In this document: in pieces, positions 33,891-44,584 of the stretch
Layout: the number at the start of each line of letters is the position of its first letter
How positions within the stretch are numbered: the stretch's first letter is position 1
Source of the DNA: Mantamonas sphyraenae
Taxonomy: Eukaryota; CRuMs; Mantamonadidae
NCBI GenBank assembly: GCA_026936335.1
Contig: JAPMXV010000072.1
Span: 124,001-188,000 of the forward strand
Reading direction: 5' to 3'
Length of the DNA: 64,000 nt
Position numbers and translations under genes: made by a program
Notes under the pieces: generated by a model
The model's input: the letters and a program-made list of their open reading frames with translations, nothing else
The model's database searches: none
What the model was told of the DNA's origin: nothing

Positions 33891-36800
33891 ATGTCGTCGT
33901 CATCGTCGTCAAGCTTGTCAGTTGCGGATTTGACGACGAGTTTGTCGAGCAGAAGCGGACAGCGGAGCACGTCGACACCACGCAAAGAGGGCCTGAGCAG
34001 TTCTGTGGGACAACGGCTGCCGGGTGGACACATTCTTCCTCCTTCGGACACGTCACTGCGTGGCGGGGCAGGGTCGACGGCGTCGCGTCCGCGGCAAACG
34101 CCGTTTACGCCGCGCACCCCATCGCTGGGTGTTTCGGGCCGAGGCAGCAGGACGAAAGAGACAAGTCAGAGGAGCACAGGCAGCGAGTCGAGCCGATGGG
34201 CCATGGGAAGCCAGCGGGTGGGAGCGGGAAAAGTGTCCGTTGACCCGCATTCCATTCTTCGCTCGGTGGAAGAGAGCGCCTCGCGAATTGTGCACGAGCA
34301 AAGGTCTCAGTCGATGCGTGTGGGACGCAACAGGGACAAAGGGACCAGTAGCATGGTTGGCCAAGAAAGCGGGGGCATGGAGCGCGCTGGAAACGAGTAC
34401 ACACGCACGCTGGGAGCAATGGTGGGCTGGAGCGGCAGCGGCTACGGGACGGCTGTGGCCAACGAGGTGGAACAGGGTGCGGAGCAGGAGACGCAGTACA
34501 AGCACTGGTTCAACTTTCTCAAGGAGAACTACGAGGGACGTCTGGCGTCGCTGTACGAGAGCATGGGCACGCTTGTGAACCAGTTTAAGCAGGACGAAAT
34601 CCTGCTGGCCATGGCTCGGGATCCGTCGACGGCGTCGCACGCGGCGCTGCGCACGGACGAAATCCTGGCCACTGCGTTGCACTCTGAACGGGAAGCGTAT
34701 GTGGGCAGCCTTGCACGGCAGCTTGCGTTGCAACAGGCGGACAACCAGGCATTGCGTGAGGACAAGCGTGTGCTGTTGCAAGCGGTGCAACACAACATTT
34801 CGCAGGAAAACACGGAGAAGCTGATGCTGTCGAAGCAGTTGCAACTGCGTGACAAGGCACTCTTCAGCACCAAGATCAGCCTGCGTGCCATCCTGCAGGG
34901 GTTGGAGGCAGGCACCCTCAGCACCTCGGCCATCATGAATGACCTGTCACAGTGTGTGCAGCTGCTGGAACAGACAGAGGCGTTGGTGTTTCGAGAGGGA
35001 AACAGCAGCAGCAGCAGGAGCAGCATTGGCGTGGATGGACAAGACACGGTTGGATTGGATTTGGGCCAGCAGCACGAGATGCAACGGAGCATCAATGACC
35101 TGCAGGAAAAGCTGCTGGAACAGCAAAAGAGTGTGCTTGCGCTGGAACAGGCGAACAAGGCGCTGGAGGAGCAGTTGGAGGAGCGAGAGGAGCTGCTGGG
35201 TCGCAGCGAAGCGGATCGTGAGGAACTGAAGCAGAAGTATCTGTCGATTGGGGAGCGCATCCACACGCTGATGCAACACGAGGACCAGGACAGCCAGAAG
35301 AGGATGGGGGATGTGATGCGGCAGCTGGAGGAGTCGCGTGTGGAGGCTACCCGGCTGCGTGAGGAGAATCAGGAACTCAAGGAACGGGTGGCTGCGTACG
35401 ATTACGAAGTGTCGCATTTGCAGTTGCAGGCGGAGCATTCGGTGAGTGCGGCACAGCAGTTGAGCAAGTCGATGATCATGGCGGGTGAGCAGCAGCATCG
35501 GGACGAGATGGCGCGGCTGGAGGCGTTGGTGGAGGAGTTGCAGGAGGAGCGCAAGACATTCCAGCAGGTGGTGAAGCAGCAGTACATCCTTCGAGAGGAG
35601 CACCAGCACCGGATGCAGAAGAAGGAACGGGAAGTGGAAATGCGGATGCGGGAGGAAGAGAACGGACGATGGAGCCGATACGAAGAGGAGGCACGTGGCA
35701 ACTCGGAGGCCCAGTTGGCACTCATGCGCAGGGTGGACGAGCTGGAATCGCAAGTGGAGGATGGCGTGCAGGTGCGGGAGCAGCTGATGCAGAAACTGGA
35801 GAGTGCCAACCAGATGTTGGGTCAGGCACGTGCAGATCTGCAGAGCGAACGCAACGCAGCGGCTGCGATGCGCTCCAAGTTGGAGGAGGCCGAGTTTGTG
35901 GCGTCGATGCAGTCGATGGAGTTGGAACGCACGCAGACAGCCACGCAATCGTCGCTGCAGGTGTCGCAAGCCTCAGCGGCATCCCATGCCTCACAGCTGT
36001 CGCAAATGGGCGAACAGATGCAGGCGGCAAACAACTCGTTGCAAATGGAGCGTTTGCGTGTGGACGAGCTGAACAAACGGACGACGCTGCTCAACGTCCA
36101 GCTTCAGGAGGCGCAACACGAGGCCACCTTGCAGCGACAGCGTGCCCAGGACGCTCACAACGAGGCAGCCACGCTGCGCAACGAAATGGGTGTGGCACGT
36201 GGTCAGCTGGAGATGTACAAACAGCGCAACAGCAAGGTGGTGGCCCAGATGCGCGACCTTTTGCTGGCCATGGGACCCACACGCAGGAAGGAGTACCTGC
36301 AGGACCACTCGGTGGAACACGAACTCCACGCAGAGATGATGGATGGCCTGGAGGACGACGTGCGTGCCGAGCAGCAGCAACAGACGAAGCAGGAACAGAA
36401 GAACGAACTCGCTGCAGCGGCGGCGGCGTCGTCGTCGTCCACGTCCACGTCCACCACCACCACACAGCAACACGAAGCGTTGGATCACATCCTGCTGTTG
36501 GGAGTGCGACAACAGTTGCTGGCGCTGCGTGAGCAGTGGAACAAGATGCAGAAGGCGGCCAAGGATGAACAACGGCGGGCGACGTTGTGGATGGAGGAGC
36601 AGCATGAGGAGTTGCGTCGACAGGTGCGTGCGTTTGAGGAACGCAGCGACAGACAGGCGCCTGTGGAGGTGATCAAGGAGGTGGAGGTGATCAAAGAGGT
36701 GGAGGTGGTGAAGGAGAAGCCCCAAACACAAGATTCTGAGCAGGCGACGGCGACCGCGACGGCGACGGCGTTGGCAGAAGCAGAGGCACGTGCACGAGCG

Positions 36801-39800
36801 GCAGAGGGATTGGTGAAGAAGCTGCAAGAGGAGGTGTTGGCACTGGAGGAGCAACAGACACAGATGGCCAGGGAACACCAGGTGGCGGTGGAGAAGCTGA
36901 GCAGGCAGGTGAACGAGGCCATGCAGCTGCAGGAACGCGACTCGGCGGAACAGACGGCCATGTACGACCGTGCACTGCGTCTGGAAATGCACAGGCACAG
37001 ACGGCTGGTTGGGGCGTTGTCAGACAGGTTGCGTCGCACCGGAGGCGACCAGGAACACGGGGCACAGTTGGCGCAGCAGGTGGAATCGACGCTGGCAGCG
37101 TGGCCTGCAGGCAAACTGGCCACGGCAGAGGCACATACACAGGGACATGGCAGTGCGTTGGACGTGGGCGACGTCGACGTTCGCTCGGATTACTTCCACG
37201 AAGCGGCGGTGGCCAACGACACAAAGCTGCTGCACGCCGTGGTGGAGCATCTGCACAACGACGCACCTGCTGCCACGACGACAGTGGGAGGAGGTGGTCA
37301 GAACGACGGCGAAGCGGGTGCGACGGCGGCGGCGGACGACGAGGATACAGAACGGGGGGAGGAGGAGGAGGAGGAGGAGGAGGAGGTGAGCGAACGCGCA
37401 GCCAAGCGACGCGAGCTGACGTTGCAACTGAAGAGGTTGCGGGAGTACCTGGAAGGCGAGGGAGAACGTGAGGAGGGGGATGAGGTGGATGCACGTGAGG
37501 TGTTGCCGCCGCAGCAGGTGGAGGTGGGAGACGAGGTGGCAGAGGCAGAGGGACAGCTGAGACTGTTGCTGGCAGGGTCTCTGGACGGCGTGGACCTCGT
37601 GGAGATGGTGCAGGTGATGGTTGGGTTCATGCGCAGCGCACGTGCGGAACGGCGTGCGTTGGTGGACGAACTGGTGCGTGTGCAGACGCAGGTGACGCTG
37701 GCAAACGAGGAGATGGAAGAATTGAACACGACGCTGAACAACAGCGTGGCGGACAGCGACCTGATGAGCGACCGCATGCAGCAGCAGGCGGACGAACACG
37801 CGTCGCAGCTGCACATGGTGCGCGAGGAGATCGAAGAATTGCAGGCAGCACACCAGGAGCACCTACGTGACATGGTGGAGGAGCGTGAACAGACGTGCAC
37901 TCGCTTGGAGGCGCGTGTGGCGTCGTTGCAGGAGGAACTGGTGGCCAGTGAGACGCGCGGGGCACGGGTGGAGGAGCACCTTGGCGTGCGTACGAAACAT
38001 CTCAAGGCAGTGTTGGACATGTTGGAAGAGGTGGTGGAGCTGCCGGTGGTACTGGTGGAGGGGCTGATGAGCATGGATGTGCCTGTGTTTACGCGTCATC
38101 TGATGCAGCTGCTGGGCACGCTGAACGAGTACATCGGCCACAAGGTGGACGAACAAACGGGACCGATTCGGGAACTGGTGCGCAAGCTGCAACGGGACAA
38201 GGAACGCATGCACTCGGAGCTGTTGACGTCGCCCGGAGCAGGAAAGAGCCCGGCATCGAAGCTGGCGGCACAGCGTGCTGCGTTGGAGGCCAGGTGGGGG
38301 TCATCGAACAGCAGGTGGAACAGATGCGTCAGGCCAACTCGCGGCTGGAGCAGATGCACAGGGCGTTGCAGGGCAACTTTGAGAATTTGAACGAGGCGTA
38401 CGAAACAAAGGTGGCGGAGATGGAGGCGATGAGGAAACAACACCGGGTGGAGTTGGACGTGGTGCGCGAGCAGGCGGCGAACGAACGCCGGGAGAGGGAA
38501 GACGTGCAGGCGGCGCTGGCGGCGGAAAAGCGGAATCACGAACACACGCGGGAACTGCTGCACAGCGAGCAACAATTGAGCGAAGAGACGTCGGCGCAGA
38601 TGGCACAGGTGAACGAAGACCTGCGTCAGATGCGCAGCAATCACCAGGCGCACAGCGGCACGTTTAGTCGCCTGGAACGGGAGCTTGCCAAAGCCTTGCA
38701 GGACAACGCCTTTCTCAACGAACGCCTGGTCAAGTGCGAAGCCAGGCTGCAAGAATTGCGTGCAGAGCAGCGTGTGGAACAGTCACGCTGGTCGACAGAG
38801 GCACGCAAGAGTTTGCTGGCCAACAAGGGCAGTGGTGGTGAGGCCGAGATGGAGCTGTTGCGTGTGCAGCTGATGGAGGCGGAGCATGGCCACAGGCAAG
38901 CGATGGCCAAGGCAGAGGAGGAGCATGCGTTGGAATTGAGACGGCTGCGTGCGAGTCTGGTGGCCGCTGAGGACACAGATGCGCAGGGGCACATCCTGGC
39001 ATTGGCGGAGGAGCTGCATACACTGCGTAAGGAGAAGGAGACGATGCAGGAGGTGGGTGAAGAGCTGATGGAGAGCAAGGAGAAGTTGGAACAGAGGGTG
39101 CCTGTGCTGGAGCGGGAGCTGCGGAAGCAGGAGACGACACGCAGGCGGCTGGTGAAGGAGCTCAAGGCGTTGAAAGCCAAGTTTGAAGAGTGGGAAGGGA
39201 GGGGCGAGGATGCGGCGAGTGTGTTGGAGCGGGACATCGATGCACTGGCCATGTCGATGATGGGCGGGGGCAGTGGCAGTGGCAATGGCAATGGCAGTGG
39301 TGAGGAGGAGGGTGATGGGAAGAACGCGGGTAGCAGCAGCAGCAGCAGCAGCAGTACGGGGGTAAAGGGAAAGGGCAAACGAAAGGGAAAGGGTGCCAGA
39401 AAGGCAGGCAGGCAGCAGCGAGGAGGTGTGGATGAGACGGATGACCAAGGAACTGTGGAGGATGACGAAGACGAGGGTGATGATGAGGACGATGATGGCA
39501 GCAGTGTGGACGATTTGACACGACGGGGAGCGTCGGCATCCAAAGCGTCGATGGTGCAATCGATGATGAGTGGGACGCTGTTTCGGGACCGGTTTGTGAA
39601 GCGGTCGGAGGTGGCACGGATCAGCAGGAGCAAGCTGCTGAAGATGGCGGCTGCGCTGGACATGAAGGATTTGCCATCGCCAAAGATGGACGACAAGGCC
39701 AAAGCGAAGCTGGTGGAACGTGTCATGGCGTTGCACTTGCGTGTGTCGCAGCTGCCTGCAAAGGGAGCCACACACATCATGCGTGCGGCGGCCATTGCCA

Positions 39801-39931
39801 ACCACGTTGCGCCTGCTCCCAGCAAGGATGCCGATCCGTACGTCTGGTTGGCCAACTGGGTGGAGCCAGGCACGGCGCAGAGTGACGATGGCAAGACGGT
39901 GGTCAGCGGTGTGGGCAGTGTGCGTGACTGA
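33891..39931 (+). CDS. Giant coiled-coil protein, about 2,010 residues (frame broken once)
   Basis: The frame runs from ATG at 33891 to about 38300 and then continues in another frame from about 38294 to 39931. Adding one G at 38296-38300 merges them. After a Ser/Arg-rich N-terminus of about 190 residues, almost the whole protein is heptad-patterned helix rich in E, Q, L, R and A (for example LEEQLEEREELLGR, RRVDELESQVED, EVIKEVEVIKEVEV). Acidic and poly-Ala/Ser/Thr breaks interrupt it. The last 250 residues hold a Gly/Ser/Lys-rich hinge and a short helical domain (RSKLLKMAAALDM...LPAKGATHIMRAAA). It resembles centrosomal, basal-body or Golgi tethering coiled coils, but no named family is recognisable. 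Confidence 0.75.
38296..38300 (+). other. G5 homopolymer where the coiled-coil gene changes frame
   Basis: Upstream frame reads ...RAALEAR then W-G-S-S. The downstream coiled coil (VIEQQVEQMRQANSRL) lies one base back. With six Gs the reading becomes EARWGVIEQQVEQM, uninterrupted heptads. All possible GT-AG pairs inside this stretch are multiples of three, so splicing does not solve it. Confidence 0.7.
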
Positions 39932-40000
39932 ACGGAATGAACGGATGGAGACGAATGGAAAAAGAGTGGTTGTTGTTTGTGGCTTCGGTTGAGTCAAGCG

Positions 40001-41656
40001 TCAAGCGTCAAGGGTGTGCTGGTGGAACCTGTTGATTGTTGACATCAGACGGTGGGTGGTGGTGGTGGTGGTGGTGGTCGTGTCGGGTTGTTGTTGTTGT
40101 TGGAACTGTTGTGATGTTGGATTGCTGTTGTTGTTTCCGTACCCTGTGTCATTGACGTGGCTGTCTGTGTTGTTGCTGTTGCTTGTGGTTGTGGTTGTGG
40201 TTGTGGTTGTGCTGCCATACGGCTGCTCGTTCTGCTGTTGTGCAGGCGGCGGCGGCGCGTAGTACCCACTGCTGCTGCTGTTGTAGTTGCCATTCACATG
40301 GCCATTGCCGTTGCCGTTGCCATTGCCATCCCCATAGCCATGGCTACCGTTGTTGTACTGGCCACCGTCCGCACCGGAACCCTGCGGCTGACTGCTGCTG
40401 GTGTTGTCGCCGTGGTACACAGCACTGCCAGCACCTGTGGATCCTCCTCCTCCCGCCTCCCTCTCCTTGTCCTCATACCTGCTGCTGCCTCCCCCATGCT
40501 CCTCCCCTCGGTCGTAACGGTCGTAACGGTCGTAGTCGCGACGATCGTAGTCACGTCGATCGTAGTCGCGACGGTCGTCATAGCCGCCGCCGCCTCCGCC
40601 TCCTCCGTAGCCACGGTCGTAGCCACGTGCATACCGGTCGTCGTCGTCGTCACGTGATGAGGAGCGATGGTGTCTACTGTCGTAGGGTCGATGTCCACGT
40701 CCGTGACCTCGTCCACCGCCATAGTCGCCGCCGCGACGTCCGCGGGATGGTAGGCGTGGCTTGTCGTAGCCAAAGAGATCGCGGTGGAGGGAGTTGGGCA
40801 CATACTTGAGGTGCATAAAGTTGCACAGGCCGCCGCGGGAACACACAGAGGTTTCGAATTGTCTGCACCGGGCCTCGCCAAAGTCTGTGACGGGACACAG
40901 TTCGGCGCGCAGCTGGCGGCCGTCGTAGAAGCGGCCATTGAGCGCTTGCACGGCCTTCTCTGCCCCCTCTTCCGTTTCGTACTTCAGGTACACGTTGCCC
41001 AGCAGGTGGTCCGCCACATTGTCCAGCACGTGCAGCTCACGCAGACGCCCAAACTTGTCGCATTCGTCAAACACGTCCTCGTAAAAGTTTTCAAAGTGGT
41101 CGCGCGCGTCTTCCGGGTCCACCGGCAGCGGCTGCCCATGCTCATCCTGTTCTCCATGCACACACACAGACACACACACACACACACGCACGGACATAGA
41201 GGCACACATGTGGACAAACAGGTGAAACCAGGTGTGCGCATCCGTGTGGTCAAACACACACACAACGTGTCAGCTTGTGCGAATCGCTCACCTGCAGCTC
41301 CGCCGATTTCCGGCTCAACGAGTTTTGTCGCTGCGTTTTCCGGCCTGTTTGCGCGCCTGACTTACGTATTTGAGCTGAGGTTGGTACACGTAAAAGTTGT
41401 GGATGAGGACACTCTCGCTAAACTCGGGTTTGTTGTGTCTGCGTCCACATCGGTCGCCGTGCCTGCATGCGCCGATCTTGAAGAAGAACGGACAGTTCAC
41501 TCTGCGAGGTGTTTGGCGTGTCAGGAATTCTCCACACCACACGTAGGGATACACGCGTGCACCACATCCACACACACACACACACACACTCGCTTTTTGC
41601 CTGCCAACTCACTTGTCCTTCTCCGTCCCGTATCGCGATGCCAGGTGTTCCGCCAT
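40001..41656 (-). CDS. U2AF1: U2AF small subunit (U2AF35/U2AF1), with a Gly/Asn/Thr-rich tail
   Basis: Three exons (41656-41613, 41501-41366, 41146-40001) join in phase to 441 residues. [20 protein letters not shown] starts the protein as in all U2AF35 proteins. Zinc finger 1 is [16 protein letters not shown], the U2AF-homology RRM carries [20 protein letters not shown], and zinc finger 2 is [19 protein letters not shown]. It recognises the AG of 3' splice sites. After residue 240 the usual RS domain is replaced by an RGG/DRRDYDR-repeat segment and then long Asn, Gly, Gln and Thr runs, so the protein is nearly twice normal length. The Thr run is encoded by a GTG/GTT microsatellite at about 40040-40220. 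Confidence 0.94.
40040..40220. repeat. GTT/GTG trinucleotide-rich tract in the U2AF1 3' coding end
   Basis: The plus strand shows long (GTG)n and (TTG/GTT)n runs. On the coding strand these are ACC/ACA and CAA/AAC codons giving poly-Thr, poly-Gln and poly-Asn. Length polymorphism is expected by slippage. Confidence 0.8.
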
Positions 41657-41849
41657 GCTCTTGTTTTCGATGGCTGCACAAGTGCACACACATTTGGCAC
41701 ACGTGTCGGAGAGGGAGAAGAGGGAGAAGGATCGCCACCATTGCGTTCATCTGCTTGCCCCATTTGCACGAGGGGTGGGGCAATGCTGAGGCAAAGGGGT
41801 GTGGCGGCGGCGGCGGCGGCTGGGCCAAAAACGAAACCCAAGAGCGCCG

Positions 41850-44505
41850 ATGTTTGACGCCAATGGCAGCGGATCGATGTCGTGGCGGGAGCTGACGATG
41901 CTGTTCCGTGCGTTGGGGTTGCCACATCTGACACGGTCGCTGTTGGAACGCAGCGGCGTGGGGGCGTCGGTGATGAACGTGGGGCTCAGCTTCTCGCAGT
42001 TCCGCAAGCTCACCGAGTCGGACGCCGTCAAGCAGGCCCTCAATTATTCCACCAACAAACACAATGACATCTACAATGTCAAGTGTCTCAACAAGGCTCT
42101 GGAGGTGTTGAGTTCCACCACCCTGGAGTATGTGTTTCTTCTTTTTGTGTGTGTGGTGTGCCTCTGCCCACTCGGCGGGGGCGCCACGACCGTTGCGGCA
42201 GCGCCGCTTTCCCGGCCGACTCCTGCTGCGAAATCTCGCATGCCACTGACACCCCACACTGCCCATGGCGCCGTCTGCACCTATTCACACGCCTGGCATG
42301 CCTCCATCACAGCTTTGATGATCTGCAGGTGGCCCGTGTGGCCTTTACGTTTAGCGAAGGCGAGATCTCCAACGGCATCACCCGCAGCACCAGCGAGGTG
42401 ATGAAATGTCTGGCCGTAAGTGGACAATCAGCCACCCCTTCCCCCCCTTCACCCACACCCCAATCATCATCATCATCCACTGACACACACACACACACAA
42501 ACACACACAGCTGTGCAAACGTGTGCTTGCACCCAAGCGGTTCCAGGAGTGGCGTGCCAATCGCAAGTTTGACGTGCGTTCACGTGTGCAAATGTACGAG
42601 TTCTTCGAACTGGTGGCCATGTCGGACAGCATGGAGTGGCTGGAGGAGAGCGAACGGTTCCAGAACCGGTTTGAGAGGCCGGTGGAGATTGCCAACGAGA
42701 AGTACGAGAACGGAACGTACCGGATTGCGGACGTGGACTTTATGGTGACCCAGGACAAGAAGATGCAAACGGTGATGAACGAACTGTACGAGGAGGCCAA
42801 GGCGGAACAGTTGGATTTGGCGGAACGCGAGGCGGTGCTGAGCAAAACGGGAAAGAAGAAGGAACTGAAAATCACAGAGGATGTGGAGGAGCTGCACAGG
42901 CTGCACGACCAGGTCAAACGCATTGCTGAGCAAACCAGGGAGGACGATGAGAGGCGGCGACGGCGTGCAGAGGAGAGGAAACGCAACGCGTTGCGCGAAC
43001 AGCTGCGTGCGGAAAAGGAGGCGCTGCGCTTGGCCAAGGAGGAGTTGGCCCTGTTGGATGCCCTGGACGAGGACGATGACGGCTTTGTCATCGATCTGGA
43101 CACAATCGATGAGGCCAACCAGGGGTTGCATTTGCTGGAGAACGACGAATTCCAGGCGGCGCTGGCAGGCATGAGCAAGGACGACCAGATTTTCCTGACT
43201 TATGCCGCGTCGCAGGGGTTGGCCTCGTTTGACGAACAGGGCAACCTCCTGCTGGCAGAGGACCTGAAGCGAGAGTTGCAGGAGGAAGGACTCAGTGTGC
43301 CACGCTTGCGTATGCACACGATGCGTGCCAAGAGTGCATCGAGCACGCGGTCGGGTGGCAGCAGTGGCAGTGGCAGTGGCAGTGGGAACGGGAACGGGAA
43401 ACGGGCAAGGCCCATGTCCAGCACAACGACGTCGTCGTCGTCGTCGTCCAGGGGCAGCGCACGGCCAAGCAGTGCAGTGCTACGCAGGGAGAACCTGACG
43501 AGCACGGGTCTATCGTCGCGGGTGGTGATGAAAAAGCAGGCGGAAATGGACGAGGCGAGGCGATTGCAAAGCCGAGCCATCCAAATGGGAGCCACGGCAC
43601 GGGAGCGCTTCTCCACCATCCCCAAACAGCGCAAGGACGTGAAACCGCTGATTCTGCCTGCCTCAACCAAGATGCTGCACCACAGGCCGGTGAGTGCGCC
43701 TGCACCGCGTCCACGCAGCAGCGGTGGTGGTGGGAAACAACAACCACAACGGCGTCCGCGACCACCGACGGTGCAGGGACGCAAGCCCATGGATGACACG
43801 CGGAGGGAAATCTTGGCGGATGGGGGACAGCCACGCACAGAGTACATGGCTGTGGAGGGCCATTCACCGCAACCACGGCACCACACACATCAGCAAGGTG
43901 CACGGCGTCCCATGACGTCGACAGGTGCCAGGAGGAGGCGGCCCATGAGCAGCAGCAACAGCAGCAGTGGCAGCAGCAGGGGTGGCACTGGTGTGGGTAC
44001 AACGATGACCATGGGAACAACGTCGAGAGAAAGTGGTGGTGGTGGTGGTGGTGGTGGTGGCATGACAGTGCGCAGGAGACCGCAGACGGCTCGTCCGGCG
44101 TGGAATAGGAACACAAAGGTGCGCGGAGGCACGTTTGAGGAACAGGCCATGTACAGGGAGAAGGAAGCCATGTCGTTGACATCGGACACAGGGTCATTGT
44201 TGCCATGGGGTGGGCAACGACCGAGCACGGCGGGCAGCATGGGAAGGGCATCCACCACAACGGCGGTGGCCAAGAGGAGGGGCCAAAGTGCATCTGGGGC
44301 ACGGTCGATGACGTCGTCACGCTCAGCCAGCAGACTGTTTCGCGTGGAAGAGCTGACGGTGGCAGATCAGAAACGCACTTGGAGCGCACGGGAGACACGT
44401 CGTGTCAGCTCGGCACGACCCTACAAGCGGCCGCCGAGTTCGAGGGGAAGGATGGAGGGCGAGTACGAACGGCTGCAGGCGTTGATTGGGGAAATGCGTG
44501 GGTGA
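41850..44505 (+). CDS. EF-hand / coiled-coil protein with basic Ser-Arg-rich tail
   Basis: Exons 41850-42127, 42313-42415 and 42511-44505 join in phase to 791 residues. The start MFDANGSGSMSWRE is a canonical EF-hand loop with D, N, S, G and E ligands at positions 1, 3, 5, 6 and 12. Its entering helix is missing, so an additional 5' exon is likely. Residues 30-200 are helical (LTESDAVKQALNYSTNKHND, KRVLAPKRFQEWRANRKF). A coiled coil follows (RAEERKRNALREQLRAEKEA), then a C-terminal 400 residues rich in Ser, Gly, Arg and Pro with repeated RRRPMSS-type motifs. The acceptor at 42312, not the later ctgcag, keeps the frame. Calcium-responsive cytoskeletal or flagellar function is inference only. 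Confidence 0.7.
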
Positions 44506-44584
44506 GGGTGAGGCGCTGGGGCGCTGCTGCGCGTTGGCGCCAAAATCAACGGTTGTCAGGATTTCGAAATTTTGAATCACGAGG

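Noticed and set aside
36091-37862. Minus-strand frames such as a 335-residue His/Leu-rich ORF under the coiled-coil gene
   Set aside because: CTG/CAG-type codons of the coiled coil create open antisense frames; heptads are only on the plus strand.
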